NCBI RefSeq assembly: GCF_001590685.1
Contig: NZ_CP014616.1
Span: 270,501 to 334,500 of the forward strand
DNA: 64,000 nucleotides
Source: Sporosarcina psychrophila
GTDB lineage: Bacteria > Bacillota > Bacilli > Bacillales_A > Planococcaceae
Direction of reading: 5' to 3'
A model generated the notes under the pieces. The model was not told the origin of the DNA. It searched no databases and worked only from the letters and a program-made list of their open reading frames with translations. This document shows, piece after piece, positions 44,039-56,830 of this stretch (positions are counted from its first letter, which is position 1; every line of letters begins with the position of its first letter). A program made the translations under genes and the position numbers.

Positions 44039-44539
44039 ATGAGCACAGTATTAGAAGCTAAACAAGCAGTAGTTGGTGAAATTACTGATAAGTTGAAATC
44101 AGCAGCATCTGTTGTTGTTGTCGACTACCGTGGTCTGACTGTAGGTCAAGTTACGGAACTTCGTAAACAACTTCGTGAAGCAGGTATCGACTTCAAAGTT
44201 TATAAAAACTCGATGTCACGCCGTGCTGCTGAAGCTGCAGGACTTGAAGGGTTGAACGAACATCTAACAGGCCCTAATGCGATTGCATTTTCAAACGAAG
44301 ACGTTGTTGCTCCTGCAAAAATCCTTAACGATTTTGCAAAGAAAAACGATAAGCTTGAAATTAAAGCTGGCGTAATCGAAGGTCTACTTGCATCAGAAGC
44401 AGACATTAAAGCATTGGCGGAACTTCCGTCACGCGAAGGTCTACTATCTATGCTTCTCAGCGTACTTCAAGCTCCAATGCGCAACTTTGCGCTTGCAACA
44501 AAAGCAGTTGCAGAGCAAAAAGAAGAACAAGGCGCTTAA
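44039..44539 (+). CDS. rplJ: Ribosomal protein L10
   Basis: This 166-residue L10 anchors L7/L12 on the ribosome. Motifs are [19 protein letters not shown] and [11 protein letters not shown], and the C-terminal helix that binds L12 dimers ([15 protein letters not shown]). ATG at 44039 follows TAGGAGGTG; the longer frame covers the leader. Confidence 0.97.
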   Translation: MSTVLEAKQAVVGEITDKLKSAASVVVVDYRGLTVGQVTELRKQLREAGIDFKVYKNSMSRRAAEAAGLEGLNEHLTGPNAIAFSNEDVVAPAKILNDFAKKNDKLEIKAGVIEGLLASEADIKALAELPSREGLLSMLLSVLQAPMRNFALATKAVAEQKEEQGA

Positions 44540-44606
44540 TAAAGCAGCCTGAAATACCACTTGCGGGTTAAGCCCGACAAAAAAAGAATATTAGGAGGAA
44601 ATTATA

Positions 44607-44966
44607 ATGACTAAAGAAAACATCCTTGAAGCGATCAAAGAAATGACAGTACTTGAACTAAACGACCTTGTAAAAGCAATCGAAGAAGAGTTTGGCGTAA
44701 CTGCTGCTGCACCTGTTGCAATGGCTGGTGCTGGTGCTGCTGCTGAAGAAGAGCAAACTGAATTCGAAGTAATTCTTACTGCTGCTGGACAAGAAAAAAT
44801 CAAAGTTATCAAAGCAGTTCGCGAAATTACAGGCCTTGGCTTGAAAGAAGCGAAAGCAGTTGTTGATGAAGCTCCAAAAGCAATCAAAGAAGGCGTAACT
44901 AAAGATGAAGCTGAAGAAATCAAAGCGAAGCTTGAAGCTGTAGGCGCAAGCGTCGAAGTTAAGTAA
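44607..44966 (+). CDS. rplL: Ribosomal protein L7/L12
   Basis: This is the 119-residue stalk protein: N-terminal dimerisation helix ([20 protein letters not shown]), an Ala-rich hinge ([17 protein letters not shown]) and the factor-binding C-domain ([20 protein letters not shown]). AGGAGG precedes the ATG. A strong terminator follows. Confidence 0.97.
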   Translation: MTKENILEAIKEMTVLELNDLVKAIEEEFGVTAAAPVAMAGAGAAAEEEQTEFEVILTAAGQEKIKVIKAVREITGLGLKEAKAVVDEAPKAIKEGVTKDEAEEIKAKLEAVGASVEVK

Positions 44967-44978
44967 TTTTTGAATAAT

Positions 44979-45023
44979 GAAGAAAAGCTTGTCGGATTTG
45001 GGCAAGCTTTTCTTCGTTTTTTT
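44979..45023 (+). terminator. Terminator after rplL
   Basis: GAAGAAAAGCTTG and CAAGCTTTTCTTC form a 13-bp stem with an 11-base loop, then GTTTTTTT. Confidence 0.93.
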
Positions 45024-45120
45024 ATCTGAACTTGTGACAAGCAGGTCATCGAACCGATAGTGTACGTAAGCTATCTTATTTTTTTGCGTTTCAAGTCTCT
45101 ATACGAGGGGGAAGACTGGT

Positions 45121-45723
45121 ATGTCTGAACATTACTACTCGGAAAATCCGAAAGTGAAGAGTGATCCAAAAGAATGGTCTGCAGAGTTACGCGGAAAAAC
45201 ATTTCGATTTAAAACGGATGCTGGCGTGTTTAGTAAAGGTGAAGTGGATTTCGGTTCGCAACTTTTAGCTGAGGCTTTTGTCTTGCCGGAAACGGAAGGT
45301 TTAATTCTCGATATTGGTTGTGGGTATGGTCCAATTGGTTTATCGATTGCCGCATCTTTTCCGGAACGGAGCGTTCACATGGTCGACGTGAATGAACGTG
45401 CACTCGCTCTTGCTGCGCATAATGCAAAACAAAACGGCATTTCAAATGCAGAGATTTATCCAAGTGATGCATTATCCGATGTCACGGCAGAGGGGTTTGC
45501 TGCAATTTTGACGAATCCGCCTATCCGTGCAGGAAAAGAGACGGTATTCAAATTTTACGAAGGCGCTTTTTCGAAACTTAAAGTTGGCGGTGAGTTGTGG
45601 ATCGTCATTCAAAAGAAACAGGGTGCACCTTCGACGATAGATTGTTTAACAGGGCTTTTCGGCAATGTTGAGACAGTCGTTAAGAAGAAGGGTTATTATA
45701 TTTTAAGAGTCGAAAAAAATTGA
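45121..45723 (+). CDS. rsmC: RsmC-like 16S rRNA guanine-N2 methyltransferase (YbxB)
   Basis: This 200-residue class I SAM-dependent methyltransferase has the AdoMet loop ILDIGCGYGPIGLS, the acidic residue in VDVNERAL, and the N6/N2-type catalytic NPPI (TNPPIRAGK). It is about half the size of enterobacterial RsmC, lacking the N-terminal pseudo-domain, as in Bacillus YbxB between rplL and rpoB. GGGGGAAG precedes the ATG. Confidence 0.9.
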   Translation: MSEHYYSENPKVKSDPKEWSAELRGKTFRFKTDAGVFSKGEVDFGSQLLAEAFVLPETEGLILDIGCGYGPIGLSIAASFPERSVHMVDVNERALALAAHNAKQNGISNAEIYPSDALSDVTAEGFAAILTNPPIRAGKETVFKFYEGAFSKLKVGGELWIVIQKKQGAPSTIDCLTGLFGNVETVVKKKGYYILRVEKN

Positions 45724-45847
45724 CTCGATAGTATTGATATGGTAATGTTATAAAATGCATAAATTATTATAGTGCGGTCGTATGCCCTTTTGCATGAATA
45801 ATGGAAATGAAAGGCATACTGACAATGTATAAAAGATGGTAAAACCG

Positions 45848-45886
45848 AAAATGAGCTCTTGCCAGAACTCGTTTTCTTTTTGTTTT
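45848..45886 (+). terminator. Terminator/attenuator before rpoB
   Basis: GAAAATGAG and CTCGTTTTC form a 9-bp stem with a 12-base loop, then TTTTTGTTTTTT. It ends the ybxB transcript or attenuates rpoB. Confidence 0.85.
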
Positions 45887-45953
45887 TTCGATATCATACA
45901 CTATTTTTGTGGTTTCGCAAAGAACTAATATTGTTTTATAAGGGGTGAAAGAG

Positions 45954-48900
45954 TTGACAGGTCATTTAGTTCAGTATGGTCAACACCGTCAGCGGAGAAG
46001 TTTCGCACGGATCAGCGAAGTGCTCGATCTGCCGAATCTGATTGAAATCCAGACGGCATCTTATGAGTGGTTCTTAGAAGAAGGACTGCTGGATATGTTC
46101 CGCGATATTTCTCCGATTCAAGACTTTACGGGAAATCTATCGTTGGAGTTCATCGATTATACTCTTGGGGATCCTAAATACCCTGTAGAGGAATCGAAAG
46201 AGCGTGATGTAACGTTTGCAGCGCCGCTACGTGTAAAAGTTCGTCTCCACAATAAAGAGACGGAAGAAGTAAAAGAGCAAGATGTCTTTATGGGTGATTT
46301 CCCGCTCATGACAGAAAATGGTACATTTGTTATTAATGGTGCGGAGAGGGTAATTGTCTCCCAGCTCGTCCGGTCTCCAAGTGTTTATTACAGTGATAAA
46401 ACGGACAAAAACGGTAAACGTGGTTTCGGTGCAACTGTTATTCCGAATCGCGGTGCTTGGCTTGAGTATGAAACAGATGCAAAAGATGTTGTTCACGTCC
46501 GCATTGATCGGACACGTAAGTTGCCAGTTACAGTACTCCTTCGTGCACTCGGATTCTCATCCGACCAGGAAATCATTGATTTAATCGGTGATAATGAGTA
46601 TTTGCGCAACACACTTGAAAAGGACAACACTGAAAGCTCTGAAAAAGCATTGCTTGAGATATACGAACGTCTTCGTCCAGGTGAGCCACCAACACTAGAT
46701 AGCGCGAAGAACCTTTTGTTCTCACGATTTTTTGATGCAAAACGGTATGATTTAGCGAATGTAGGTCGCTATAAGATGAATAAGAAGCTTCATGCACAAA
46801 ATCGCTTGTTCAACCAGGTTGTCGCTGAAACACTTGTCGACCCTGAAACTGGTGAAATTCTGCTTGAAAAAGACCAACTCATCGATCGCCGTGCATTGGA
46901 CCGTCTTCTTCCGCATTTGGAAAAAGGAATCGGTTTCGAAGAGATCACTCATGCAAGTGGAGTTCTTGACGAAAAAATAACAATCCAGTCCATCAAAATT
47001 TATTCTCCGAAAAGTGAAGAAAAACAAGTAATCAACGTAATATCGAACGCGTATGTCGATGATTCTATCAAGCATGTAACGCCGGCAGATATCGTTGCTT
47101 CAATTAGTTATTTCTTCAACCTTCTTCATGGTGTGGGTAACACGGATGATATCGATCATCTCGGTAACCGTCGTCTACGTTCAGTGGGTGAACTTCTTCA
47201 AAACCAGTTCCGTATCGGGCTTTCTCGTATGGAACGTGTCGTAAAAGAACGTATGTCCATTAATGATACGCAGTCAATCGTACCGCAACAGCTGATTAAT
47301 ATTCGCCCCGTTATCGCATCTATTAAAGAGTTCTTTGGTAGTTCTCAACTTTCTCAGTTCATGGATCAGACGAATCCGCTTGCCGAATTAACACATAAAC
47401 GCAGGCTGTCTGCACTTGGACCTGGTGGTTTGACAAGGGAACGTGCAGGAATGGAAGTACGTGACGTGCATTACTCCCATTACGGACGTATGTGTCCAAT
47501 TGAAACACCAGAGGGACCGAATATCGGACTGATTAACTCACTCTCTACGTTTGCGAAAGTGAATAAGTTCGGATTTATTGAAACGCCATATCGAAAAGTT
47601 GATCCTATCTCTGGTCGGGTCACTTCTAGAATCGATTACTTGACTGCGGATGTAGAAGATAATTACGTCGTAGCACAAGCAAACGCAATACTTGCTGAAG
47701 ATGGTTCTTTTGTTAGTGAAGGAGTCGTCGGTCGTTTCCAAGGGGATAACACTGTCTTTAAACGCGAACAAATTGACTACATGGACGTTTCGCCTAAACA
47801 AGTAGTTTCTGCGGCAACAGCATGTATTCCATTCCTTGAGAATGATGACTCGAACCGTGCCCTTATGGGAGCGAACATGCAACGTCAAGCAGTCCCTCTT
47901 CTCAATCCGGAATCACCTTTCGTAGGAACTGGTATGGAACACATATCAGCACGCGATTCAGGTGCAGCTGTACTTGCGAAGTTTGATGGAATTGTCGAAC
48001 ATGTCGAGGCTAGAGAAATTCGTGTTCGTCGTATTGAAACAGTTGATGGAAAAGAAGTAAAAGGCGATCTTACAATATACCGTCTTGAAAACTTTATCCG
48101 TTCGAACCAAGGGACATGTTATAACCAACGTCCAATTTGTAGTGTAGGGGATCGCGTTAAACCTCTTGATATTCTTGCAGATGGTCCTTCAATGGAGCAA
48201 GGAGAGCTAGCGCTTGGTCGTAACGTTCTGATGGCATTTATGACATGGGACGGCTACAACTATGAAGATGCAATAATCATGAGCGAACGTCTTGTGAAAG
48301 ATGATGTCTATACTTCGGTCCATATCGAAGAATACGAATCTGAAGCGAGAGATACGAAACTTGGTCCTGAAGAAATTACGCGCGACATTCCGAACGTTGG
48401 TGAAGATTCGCTTCGTAACTTGGACGACCGTGGAATTATTCGTATCGGAGCCGAAGTTCGTGATGGTGATATTCTTGTTGGGAAAGTGACTCCGAAAGGC
48501 GTAACTGAACTGACTGCTGAAGAAAGACTTTTACATGCTATTTTTGGTGAAAAAGCACGTGAAGTCCGTGATACATCCCTCAAAGTACCGCATGGCGCGG
48601 GTGGGATCGTTCTAGATGTGAAAGTATTTAATCGTGAAGATGGCGATGAATTGCCACCGGGCGTTAACCAATTGGTCCGCGCATACATCGTTCAAAAACG
48701 GAAAATTTCCGTTGGGGACAAAATGGCTGGACGTCACGGAAACAAAGGGGTTATTTCCCGCATCTTACCTGAAGCGGATATGCCTTATTTACCGGACGGC
48801 ACACCAATTGACCTCATGCTTAACCCGCTTGGTGTTCCATCACGTATGAACATCGGACAGGTTCTTGAAATGCATCTTGGCATGGCATCTCGTACTCTCG

Positions 48901-49487
48901 GCATCCATATGGCGTCTCCTGTATTTGATGGGGCGAACGAACAGGATGTTTGGGAAACGATGGAAGAAGCCGGGATGGATCGTGACGGAAAAACTATTCT
49001 GTATGACGGTCGTTCAGGAGAAGCTTTCGATAACCGTGTATCAGTCGGTGTCATGTATATTATCAAACTGGCCCACATGGTCGACGATAAACTTCACGCC
49101 CGTTCAACAGGACCATACTCTCTCGTCACACAGCAACCACTGGGCGGTAAAGCTCAGTTCGGTGGGCAACGTTTCGGTGAGATGGAAGTGTGGGCACTCG
49201 AAGCCTATGGGGCAGCTTATACGCTTCAAGAGATTCTGACTGTGAAGTCGGATGACGTCGTAGGACGCGTGAAGACGTACGAAGCGATTGTTAAAGGTGA
49301 AAGTGTTCCACAACCAGGTGTTCCAGAATCCTTTAAAGTTCTTATAAAAGAACTTCAAAGTCTTGGTTTGGATGTTAAGATGCTATCGATTGATTTTGAA
49401 GAAATCGAGTTACGCGATCTTGATGAAGACGATGATATGCAACCAACAGATGCTTTGAATCTTATAAAAGAAAATCAGCCTGTTTGA
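45954..49487 (+). CDS. rpoB: RNA polymerase beta subunit
   Basis: This is RpoB of 1177 residues. TTG at 45954 ([15 protein letters not shown]) is chosen: it matches Bacillus subtilis, and AAGGGGTG lies 6-7 bases upstream; GTG at 45945 overlaps that site. The rifampicin region ([13 protein letters not shown] ... [14 protein letters not shown]) keeps the usual Gln, Asp, His and Ser, so a sensitive form is expected. Also seen are [10 protein letters not shown] and the C-terminal LDEDDD tail. The acidic tail is shorter than that of Bacillus subtilis. Confidence 0.98.
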   Translation: MTGHLVQYGQHRQRRSFARISEVLDLPNLIEIQTASYEWFLEEGLLDMFRDISPIQDFTGNLSLEFIDYTLGDPKYPVEESKERDVTFAAPLRVKVRLHNKETEEVKEQDVFMGDFPLMTENGTFVINGAERVIVSQLVRSPSVYYSDKTDKNGKRGFGATVIPNRGAWLEYETDAKDVVHVRIDRTRKLPVTVLLRALGFSSDQEIIDLIGDNEYLRNTLEKDNTESSEKALLEIYERLRPGEPPTLDSAKNLLFSRFFDAKRYDLANVGRYKMNKKLHAQNRLFNQVVAETLVDPETGEILLEKDQLIDRRALDRLLPHLEKGIGFEEITHASGVLDEKITIQSIKIYSPKSEEKQVINVISNAYVDDSIKHVTPADIVASISYFFNLLHGVGNTDDIDHLGNRRLRSVGELLQNQFRIGLSRMERVVKERMSINDTQSIVPQQLINIRPVIASIKEFFGSSQLSQFMDQTNPLAELTHKRRLSALGPGGLTRERAGMEVRDVHYSHYGRMCPIETPEGPNIGLINSLSTFAKVNKFGFIETPYRKVDPISGRVTSRIDYLTADVEDNYVVAQANAILAEDGSFVSEGVVGRFQGDNTVFKREQIDYMDVSPKQVVSAATACIPFLENDDSNRALMGANMQRQAVPLLNPESPFVGTGMEHISARDSGAAVLAKFDGIVEHVEAREIRVRRIETVDGKEVKGDLTIYRLENFIRSNQGTCYNQRPICSVGDRVKPLDILADGPSMEQGELALGRNVLMAFMTWDGYNYEDAIIMSERLVKDDVYTSVHIEEYESEARDTKLGPEEITRDIPNVGEDSLRNLDDRGIIRIGAEVRDGDILVGKVTPKGVTELTAEERLLHAIFGEKAREVRDTSLKVPHGAGGIVLDVKVFNREDGDELPPGVNQLVRAYIVQKRKISVGDKMAGRHGNKGVISRILPEADMPYLPDGTPIDLMLNPLGVPSRMNIGQVLEMHLGMASRTLGIHMASPVFDGANEQDVWETMEEAGMDRDGKTILYDGRSGEAFDNRVSVGVMYIIKLAHMVDDKLHARSTGPYSLVTQQPLGGKAQFGGQRFGEMEVWALEAYGAAYTLQEILTVKSDDVVGRVKTYEAIVKGESVPQPGVPESFKVLIKELQSLGLDVKMLSIDFEEIELRDLDEDDDMQPTDALNLIKENQPV

Positions 49488-49515
49488 TTAGCCTAGTGAA
49501 TGATATAAATGAATC

Positions 49516-49549
49516 TAAGGGGAAATTAACGTTTTCCCCTTTATCTTTT
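49516..49549 (+). terminator. Terminator-like hairpin between rpoB and rpoC
   Basis: AAGGGGAAA and TTTCCCCTT form a 9-bp stem, followed by TATCTTTTG. It could partly attenuate rpoC relative to rpoB. Confidence 0.55.
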
Positions 49550-49616
49550 GAATATAAAGTGTGCGCTTGCTCGGAAAAGCCAATTGCAGCGATAAGACTA
49601 GAGGGAGGTAGGCTCC

Positions 49617-52600
49617 TTGATAGATGTAAACAATTTTGAGTATATGAAGATAGGGCTTGCTTCATCTGATAAGATCCGTTCATGGTCATATGGTGAAGTG
49701 AAAAAGCCGGAAACAATTAACTACCGAACATTGAAACCCGAAAAAGATGGTCTGTTCTGTGAACGTATTTTTGGACCTACAAAAGATTGGGAATGTCATT
49801 GCGGAAAGTATAAACGCGTTCGTTATAAAGGCGTCGTTTGTGACCGTTGTGGAGTAGAGGTGACGCGTCAAAAAGTCCGCCGTGAACGTATGGGACATAT
49901 TGAACTAGCAGCTCCAGTTACACATATTTGGTACTTCAAAGGAATTCCAAGCCGAATGGGTCTTATCCTTGATATGACACCACGTGCTCTGGAGGAAATT
50001 ATCTATTTCGCGTCTTATGTAGTCGTTGACCCTGCGGATACTCCGCTTGAAAGAAAGCAACTGCTTTCTGAACGGGAATACCGTATCTACCGCGAAAAGT
50101 ATGGTTCTAAATTCCAAGCGCTCATGGGCGCTGAAGCAATTGAACGTCTTCTTGCAGCTATCGATCTTGAAAAAGAGATGGAGTTCTTGAAAGAAGAATT
50201 GAAAACAGTTCAAGGGCAACGTCGTACGCGTGCAATCAGGCGCCTAGAGGTTGTTGAAGCTTTCCGTAACTCGGGCAATAAGCCTGAATGGATGGTTCTT
50301 GAAGTGTTACCAGTCATCCCGCCGGAGCTTCGCCCGATGGTCCAACTTGATGGTGGACGATTTGCAACATCCGACTTGAACGACCTGTACCGAAGGGTCA
50401 TCAACCGGAACAACAGATTGAAACGCCTATTAGATTTAGGAGCACCAGGAATCATTGTTCAGAATGAGAAGCGGATGCTGCAAGAAGCAGTCGATGCGCT
50501 CATCGATAATGGTCGTCGTGGCCGTCCGGTTACAGGACCTGGTAACCGTCCATTGAAATCCCTTTCTCATATGTTGAAAGGTAAGCAAGGACGTTTCCGT
50601 CAAAACTTACTAGGAAAACGTGTTGACTATTCTGGTCGTTCCGTTATCGTCGTAGGACCTAACCTGAAAATGTATCAGTGTGGTCTGCCGAAAGAGATGG
50701 CGATTGAACTGTTTAAACCGTTTGTTATGAAAGAACTCGTTGAACGAGGTCTTGCGCACAACATTAAGAGTGCCAAACGTAAAATTGAACGCCTCCATTC
50801 AGAAGTTTGGGACGTTCTTGAAGAAGTCATCAAGGAGCATCCGGTCTTATTGAACCGTGCCCCGACTCTTCACCGACTTGGTATTCAAGCATTCGAACCA
50901 ATCCTTGTAGAAGGACGTGCGATTACGCTTCACCCACTGGTTTGTACAGCTTATAACGCTGACTTTGATGGTGACCAAATGGCAGTCCACGTTCCGTTAT
51001 CCGCAGAAGCACAAGCGGAAGCGCGTCTACTTATGCTAGCAGCACAAAACATTTTGAACCCGAAAGACGGAAAACCAGTCGTTACGCCTTCTCAGGATAT
51101 GGTTTTAGGAAACTATTACCTTACACTGGAACGTAAAGGCGCGTCAGGAGAAGGTACTTCATTCCGTGATGCGGATGAAGCACTAATTGCTTATCATAAC
51201 GGTTTCGTGCATCTTCATTCACGTATCGCTATTCAGGCAAGATCTTTGAATAATCCTACTTTCACTGAGGAACAGAATGCAAAACTTCTTATAACGACAG
51301 TCGGAAAAGTGATTTTCAACGAGATTCTGCCGAAATCGTTCCCGTATATTAACGAACCGTCAGACTTCAACTTGCAAATTGAAACACCAGACAAGTATTT
51401 TGTATCTGGAACTGTCAATATAAAAGAGCATGTTGCTGAACAGGAACTAATTGAACCGTTTAAGAAAAAAATCCTTGGAAATATCATTGCGGAGATCTTC
51501 AAACGTTTCCATATTACAGAAACGTCAAGAATGCTTGACCGCATGAAAAATCTTGGATTCAAATATTCTACTCGTGCAGGAATTACAATTGGTATATCCG
51601 ACATTGTCGTTCTACCTAATAAAGATGATATCTTGCATGAAGCACAAGCAAAAGTGGATAAAGTGTTACAACAGTTCCGTCGTGGTCTCATTACAGAGGA
51701 AGAGCGATATGATCGCGTTATCTCTTACTGGAGCCATGCTAAGGATGTAATCCAAGACAAACTAATGGACTCACTTGACCACTCAAACCCGATTTATATG
51801 ATGAGTGACTCGGGTGCCCGGGGTAACGCGTCAAACTTTACGCAGCTTGCTGGTATGCGTGGTCTGATGGCCAATCCGGCCGGTCGAATCATTGAACTAC
51901 CAATCAAATCGTCATTCCGTGAAGGTCTGACAGTGCTTGAGTACTTCATCTCAACACACGGTGCTCGTAAAGGACTTGCGGATACTGCTCTTAAGACAGC
52001 CGACTCAGGTTACTTGACACGTCGACTTGTCGATGTTGCACAAGACGTAATTGTCCGTGAAGATGATTGTGGTACAGATCGCGGATTGGATATCGGAGCA
52101 CTTATGGATGGAACGGAAGTAATCGAAGGTCTAGATGAACGTATCGAAGGCCGTCACACGAAGAAATCGATTTATCATCCTGAAACAGGCGCTTTGATTC
52201 TTAAACGAGATGGCTTGATTACTGCTGATGCAGCTCGTGCCATTTTGGATGCGGGACTTGAACAAATAACAATTCGTTCTGCGTTCACATGTAATACGAA
52301 ACACGGCGTTTGTAAATTATGTTACGGCATTAACTTGGCAACAGGTGAAACAGTCGAGGTTGGTGAAGCGGTTGGTATTATCGCTGCACAATCTATCGGT
52401 GAGCCGGGTACACAGCTTACAATGCGTACGTTCCATACAGGTGGAGTTGCAGGGTCCGACATAACACAAGGTCTTCCACGTATCCAGGAAATTTTCGAAT
52501 CGCGTAATCCTAAAGGGGTTGCAGTTATTTCGGAAATCAAAGGTCAAATCATTGAAATTGATGAAATACGTGAAGGTCAGAAAGAAATTACGATTGAAGG

Positions 52601-53204
52601 CGAAGTAGAAACGCGGAAATATCTGACGCCATACAACGCCCGTCTTAAAGTTGATGTCGGTGATATGATTGACCGAGGTGAAGTCATAACAGAAGGTTCT
52701 ATCGATCCGAAAGAACTGATTGTTGTTAAAGACGTCGTTACCGTTCAAGTCTATCTCTTGAAAGAAGTTCAAAAAGTTTACCGTATGCAGGGTGTTGAAA
52801 TCGGTGATAAGCACATTGAAGTAATGGTTCGCCAAATGCTTCGTAAAGTGCGCATCATCGAAGCAGGGGACACGGATCTATTGCCAGGTTCACTACTCGA
52901 CATTCACCAATTCTCAGATGCGAATGCGGAAGTACTTAAAGTCAATAAAATTCCAGCGACTTGTCGTCCTGTTATTCTCGGTATTACGAAAGCTTCACTT
53001 GAAACGGAATCCTTCTTATCAGCAGCATCATTCCAAGAGACAACTCGTGTCTTGACAGATGCAGCTATTAAAGGGAAAACGGACGAGTTACTAGGCTTGA
53101 AAGAAAACGTTATTATCGGGAAACTTGTTCCAGCTGGAACAGGAATGCAGCGTTACCGTCATATTGTAATGGAACAAGAAAAAGAAAAAGCTACAACTAA
53201 GTAA
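49617..53204 (+). CDS. rpoC: RNA polymerase beta' subunit
   Basis: This is RpoC of 1195 residues. TTG at 49617 ([10 protein letters not shown]) follows AGGGAGGT. Zinc site 1 has Cys60, Cys62, Cys75 and Cys78; the catalytic NADFDGDQ with three Asp for magnesium is intact; bridge and trigger regions ([30 protein letters not shown]) are present. The second zinc site is in [17 protein letters not shown]. The 129-bp gap from rpoB is longer than usual in Bacillus. Confidence 0.98.
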   Translation: MIDVNNFEYMKIGLASSDKIRSWSYGEVKKPETINYRTLKPEKDGLFCERIFGPTKDWECHCGKYKRVRYKGVVCDRCGVEVTRQKVRRERMGHIELAAPVTHIWYFKGIPSRMGLILDMTPRALEEIIYFASYVVVDPADTPLERKQLLSEREYRIYREKYGSKFQALMGAEAIERLLAAIDLEKEMEFLKEELKTVQGQRRTRAIRRLEVVEAFRNSGNKPEWMVLEVLPVIPPELRPMVQLDGGRFATSDLNDLYRRVINRNNRLKRLLDLGAPGIIVQNEKRMLQEAVDALIDNGRRGRPVTGPGNRPLKSLSHMLKGKQGRFRQNLLGKRVDYSGRSVIVVGPNLKMYQCGLPKEMAIELFKPFVMKELVERGLAHNIKSAKRKIERLHSEVWDVLEEVIKEHPVLLNRAPTLHRLGIQAFEPILVEGRAITLHPLVCTAYNADFDGDQMAVHVPLSAEAQAEARLLMLAAQNILNPKDGKPVVTPSQDMVLGNYYLTLERKGASGEGTSFRDADEALIAYHNGFVHLHSRIAIQARSLNNPTFTEEQNAKLLITTVGKVIFNEILPKSFPYINEPSDFNLQIETPDKYFVSGTVNIKEHVAEQELIEPFKKKILGNIIAEIFKRFHITETSRMLDRMKNLGFKYSTRAGITIGISDIVVLPNKDDILHEAQAKVDKVLQQFRRGLITEEERYDRVISYWSHAKDVIQDKLMDSLDHSNPIYMMSDSGARGNASNFTQLAGMRGLMANPAGRIIELPIKSSFREGLTVLEYFISTHGARKGLADTALKTADSGYLTRRLVDVAQDVIVREDDCGTDRGLDIGALMDGTEVIEGLDERIEGRHTKKSIYHPETGALILKRDGLITADAARAILDAGLEQITIRSAFTCNTKHGVCKLCYGINLATGETVEVGEAVGIIAAQSIGEPGTQLTMRTFHTGGVAGSDITQGLPRIQEIFESRNPKGVAVISEIKGQIIEIDEIREGQKEITIEGEVETRKYLTPYNARLKVDVGDMIDRGEVITEGSIDPKELIVVKDVVTVQVYLLKEVQKVYRMQGVEIGDKHIEVMVRQMLRKVRIIEAGDTDLLPGSLLDIHQFSDANAEVLKVNKIPATCRPVILGITKASLETESFLSAASFQETTRVLTDAAIKGKTDELLGLKENVIIGKLVPAGTGMQRYRHIVMEQEKEKATTK

Positions 53205-53232
53205 GTTATGATTCTGTAACTTAAACTGAAAA

Positions 53233-53270
53233 CGGGGGAATACGAAAGTAACTCCCCCGACTTTTCGTTT
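53233..53270 (+). terminator. Terminator after rpoC
   Basis: CGGGGGA and TCCCCCG around a 13-base loop, then ACTTTTCGTTT. Confidence 0.7.
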
Positions 53271-53275
53271 ATGTG

Positions 53276-53304
53276 TTGACAGTTTACCTTACAGGTGATA
53301 AAAT
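53276..53304 (+). promoter_or_regulatory. Promoter of ybxF-rpsL-rpsG-fusA
   Basis: TTGACA (53276-53281) and TAAAAT (53299-53304), 17 bp apart, with TG one base before the -10 (extended -10). This is the best sigma-A match in the window. Confidence 0.85.
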
Positions 53305-53349
53305 ACAAAAGGTTGATAGTTGGATGTCTGTACTTTGGAGGATATGGAA

Positions 53350-53598
53350 ATGTCTTATGAAAAAGTCGAGCAGGCAAAGAAGACAATCATTGGTACAAAG
53401 CAGGCAGTGAAAGCAATCCGTGCAGGGATAGTGATAGAGATTATTATTGCGCAGGATGCAGAAGAACGGATTATTGCTCCAGTAATGGAGGAAGCCAAAC
53501 TTCGTGACATTCAAGTGACGTATGTTGATTCGAGAGATAAACTCGGAAATGCATGTGGCATTCAAGTCGGTGCAGCTGTGGTTGCGATTACTGATTAA
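53350..53598 (+). CDS. ybxF: L7Ae-family K-turn RNA-binding protein (YbxF)
   Basis: This 82-residue L7Ae/L30e fold protein: IIGTKQAVKAIRAG, IIIAQDAEERIIAPVMEEAK, and DSRDKLGNACGIQVGAA. YbxF and YlxQ of Bacillus bind RNA kink-turns. ATG at 53350 follows GGAGGA. It is the first gene of the str operon. Confidence 0.92.
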   Translation: MSYEKVEQAKKTIIGTKQAVKAIRAGIVIEIIIAQDAEERIIAPVMEEAKLRDIQVTYVDSRDKLGNACGIQVGAAVVAITD

Positions 53599-53700
53599 TA
53601 GTTTTTGTGCATTGAAGCACAAAGACTTTGTTTTTACCCCAAAAATGAACCACCTGGATGTGTGGTCTTACAAAAAGAAGTTCGAAAGGAGGAAAAACCG

Positions 53701-54123
53701 ATGCCTACAATTAATCAATTGGTCCGTAAACCACGTAAATCAAAAGTGACGGGATCTAAATCACCAGCACTCGGAAAAAGCTATAACAGCTTCAAAAAGT
53801 CAATGACAAACGTAAACTCACCACAAAAAAGAGGTGTTTGTACGCGTGTTGGCACAATGACACCGAAAAAGCCAAACTCGGCTCTTCGTAAATATGCACG
53901 TGTACGCTTGACTAACCAATTGGAAGTCAATGCATACATCCCTGGTGAAGGCCACAACCTTCAAGAACACAGTGTTGTTCTACTTCGCGGAGGACGCGTA
54001 AAAGACTTACCAGGTGTTCGTTACCACATCGTTCGTGGAGCACTTGATACAGCTGGTGTAACTGGCCGTATGCAAAGCCGTTCTATGTACGGAGCTAAAA
54101 AACCTAAAGTTAAAAAAAGCTAA
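53701..54123 (+). CDS. rpsL: Ribosomal protein S12
   Basis: This 140-residue S12 is a decoding-centre protein. [15 protein letters not shown] and [16 protein letters not shown] keep the Lys and Pro positions whose changes give streptomycin resistance, so a wild-type phenotype is expected. ATG at 53701 follows AAAGGAGG. It is followed by rpsG after a TTAAGCG/CGCTTAA hairpin. Confidence 0.97.
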   Translation: MPTINQLVRKPRKSKVTGSKSPALGKSYNSFKKSMTNVNSPQKRGVCTRVGTMTPKKPNSALRKYARVRLTNQLEVNAYIPGEGHNLQEHSVVLLRGGRVKDLPGVRYHIVRGALDTAGVTGRMQSRSMYGAKKPKVKKS

Positions 54124-54191
54124 TTAAAATAATCATGATTGATGGTTATTTAAGCGAAATCGCTTAAAAACCTTGAAAGGAGGAATACAAC

Positions 54192-54662
54192 ATGCCACGT
54201 AAAGGCCCTGTTGCAAAACGTGACGTACTTCCGGATCCGATTTACAATTCGAAGCTCGTTTCACGTCTTATTAATAAAATGATGGTTGACGGTAAAAAAG
54301 GTACATCTCAAAAAATCCTCTATGGTGCGTTCGAGCTTGTGAAAGAACGTTCTGGAAAAGATCCACTTGAAGTATTCGAAGCGGCACTTACTAATGTAAT
54401 GCCAGTTCTTGAAGTTAAAGCACGCCGTGTAGGTGGAGCAAACTATCAAGTACCAGTTGAAGTACGTCCTGATCGCCGTACAACTCTTGGACTTCGTTAC
54501 CTTGTTAACTACTCACGCACACGCGGAGAAAAAACAATGGAAGAACGTCTTGCGAATGAAATCCTTGATGCTTCTAACAACACTGGTGCTTCTGTGAAAC
54601 GCCGTGAAGAAATGCACAAAATGGCTGATGCTAACAAAGCATTCGCTCACTATCGCTGGTAA
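54192..54662 (+). CDS. rpsG: Ribosomal protein S7
   Basis: This is a 156-residue S7, which nucleates the 30S head. [20 protein letters not shown] starts it, [16 protein letters not shown] is the conserved centre, and HYRW ends it. AAAGGAGG precedes the ATG. Third gene of the str operon. Confidence 0.98.
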   Translation: MPRKGPVAKRDVLPDPIYNSKLVSRLINKMMVDGKKGTSQKILYGAFELVKERSGKDPLEVFEAALTNVMPVLEVKARRVGGANYQVPVEVRPDRRTTLGLRYLVNYSRTRGEKTMEERLANEILDASNNTGASVKRREEMHKMADANKAFAHYRW

Positions 54663-54712
54663 GATTCAGCGATTCATTACTACTCTAATCCGAGACGGAA
54701 GGAGATCATATC

Positions 54713-56791
54713 ATGGCTAGAAAATTCTCCTTAGAGAATACACGTAACATTGGTATCATGGCTCACATCGATGCTGGTAAAACAACAACGACTGAGCGGA
54801 TCCTTTATTATACTGGTAAAATCCACAAAATCGGGGAAACGCACGAAGGTGCATCTCAAATGGACTGGATGGAGCAGGAGCAAGAACGCGGAATTACAAT
54901 CACTTCAGCTGCTACAACTGCTGAGTGGAAAGACCACCGCGTAAACATCATTGATACTCCAGGTCACGTAGACTTCACTGTTGAAGTTGAACGTTCACTT
55001 CGTGTTCTTGATGGAGCTGTAACGGTACTTGATGCTCAATCGGGCGTTGAACCGCAAACAGAAACAGTATGGCGTCAAGCGACTAACTACGGCGTACCAC
55101 GCCTAGTTTTCGTAAACAAAATGGACAAAACTGGTGCTGATTTCCTTTATTCAGTAGGTACACTTGTAGACCGTCTTGGAGCAAACGCTCATCCAATTCA
55201 ATTGCCGATTGGTGCAGAAGATACTTTTGCAGCAATTATCGATTTAGTTGAAATGAAAGCAGTTTTCTATGAAGATGATACAGGTTTAAATGCTGAAACA
55301 AGAGAAATCCCAGAAGAATATCGTGAGCAAGCAGAAGAATACCGTGAAAAGTTAATTGAAGCGGTTGCTGAATTCGATGAAGCTCTTATGAACAAATTCT
55401 TGGATGAAGATGAAATTACAAACGCAGAAATCAAACAAGCGATTCGTAAAGCGACATTGGCTGTTGAGTTCTATCCGGTTGTATGCGGAACTGCTTTCAA
55501 AAACAAAGGTGTACAACTTGTTCTTGATGCTGTTATCGACTACCTTCCATCACCACTTGACATCCCACCTATGAAAGGTACAGATCCTGATACTGATGAA
55601 GAAATCGAGCGTCACTCAGACGACAGCGAGCCTTTCTCAGCACTTGCATTCAAAGTTATGACGGATCCTTATGTAGGTAAACTGACATTCTTCCGTGTGT
55701 ATTCTGGAGTTCTTCAATCAGGATCATACGTACAAAACTCTTCAAAAGGTAAGCGTGAACGCGTAGGACGTATTCTACAAATGCATGCGAACTCTCGTGA
55801 AGAAATTTCTGAAGTACATTCAGGAGAAATTGCTGCTGCAGTTGGACTTAAAGATACAGGAACTGGCGACACACTTTGTGAGGCTGGTGCACTGATCATT
55901 CTTGAGTCAATGGACTTCCCGGAACCAGTAATTTCACTTTCTGTTGAACCGAAAACAAAAGCCGACCAAGATAAAATGGGTATGGCTCTTGCTAAGCTTC
56001 AAGAGGAAGACCCGACATTCCGCGCACATACAGACCAAGAAACTGGAGAAGTAATCATTGCTGGTATGGGTGAGTTGCATCTTGACGTTCTTGTAGACCG
56101 TATGCGCCGTGAATTCAACGTTGAAGCTAACGTCGGAGCTCCGCAAGTATCTTATCGTGAAACATTCCGCGCTTCGGCGGAAGTTGAAGGTAAGTTCGTG
56201 CGTCAATCCGGTGGACGTGGACAGTTTGGTCACGTTTGGATTGAATTCTCTCCTAACGAAGAAGGAAAAGGATTCGAATTCATTAACAACGTTGTCGGGG
56301 GATCAGTTCCACGTGAATATATTCCTGCAGTAGAAGCGGGTATCCGTGATTCACTTAATAATGGTGTAATCGCTGGTTATCCTTTGATCGACATTAAAGC
56401 CCGTCTATTCGACGGTTCTTATCATGATGTCGACTCAAACGAAATGGCATTTAAAATCGCTGCATCTATGGCGTTGAAAAATGCTGTATCAAAAGTTAAC
56501 CCAGTTCTACTTGAACCAATGATGAAAGTAGAAGTTCAAATTCCTGAAGAATACATGGGCGATATCATGGGCGATGTTACATCACGCCGTGGCCGTGTAG
56601 AAGGTATGGACGCTCGTGGTAATTCACAAGTAGTTCGTGCAATGGTTCCACTTGCTAATATGTTTGGTTATGCAACATCTCTACGTTCTAACACACAAGG
56701 ACGCGGAAACTTCTCAATGTCATTCGATCACTATGAAGAAGTGCCGAAATCAGTTGCAGAAGAAATTGTTAAGAAAAACAAAGGCGAATAA
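54713..56791 (+). CDS. fusA: Elongation factor G
   Basis: This 692-residue translocation GTPase has G1 [10 protein letters not shown] (17-26), G2 in the [11 protein letters not shown] block, G3 DTPGHVDF and G4 NKMD, followed by domains II-V ending in [11 protein letters not shown]. Length is that of Bacillus EF-G. GGAAGGAG precedes the ATG. Confidence 0.98.
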   Translation: MARKFSLENTRNIGIMAHIDAGKTTTTERILYYTGKIHKIGETHEGASQMDWMEQEQERGITITSAATTAEWKDHRVNIIDTPGHVDFTVEVERSLRVLDGAVTVLDAQSGVEPQTETVWRQATNYGVPRLVFVNKMDKTGADFLYSVGTLVDRLGANAHPIQLPIGAEDTFAAIIDLVEMKAVFYEDDTGLNAETREIPEEYREQAEEYREKLIEAVAEFDEALMNKFLDEDEITNAEIKQAIRKATLAVEFYPVVCGTAFKNKGVQLVLDAVIDYLPSPLDIPPMKGTDPDTDEEIERHSDDSEPFSALAFKVMTDPYVGKLTFFRVYSGVLQSGSYVQNSSKGKRERVGRILQMHANSREEISEVHSGEIAAAVGLKDTGTGDTLCEAGALIILESMDFPEPVISLSVEPKTKADQDKMGMALAKLQEEDPTFRAHTDQETGEVIIAGMGELHLDVLVDRMRREFNVEANVGAPQVSYRETFRASAEVEGKFVRQSGGRGQFGHVWIEFSPNEEGKGFEFINNVVGGSVPREYIPAVEAGIRDSLNNGVIAGYPLIDIKARLFDGSYHDVDSNEMAFKIAASMALKNAVSKVNPVLLEPMMKVEVQIPEEYMGDIMGDVTSRRGRVEGMDARGNSQVVRAMVPLANMFGYATSLRSNTQGRGNFSMSFDHYEEVPKSVAEEIVKKNKGE

Positions 56792-56830
56792 TTTTTATTT
56801 TAGCCTGCTATCCATTAAATTAATGAATAG

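Noticed and set aside
45954..54123. Rifampicin or streptomycin resistance changes in rpoB or rpsL
   Set aside because: The usual resistance positions carry the common wild-type residues.
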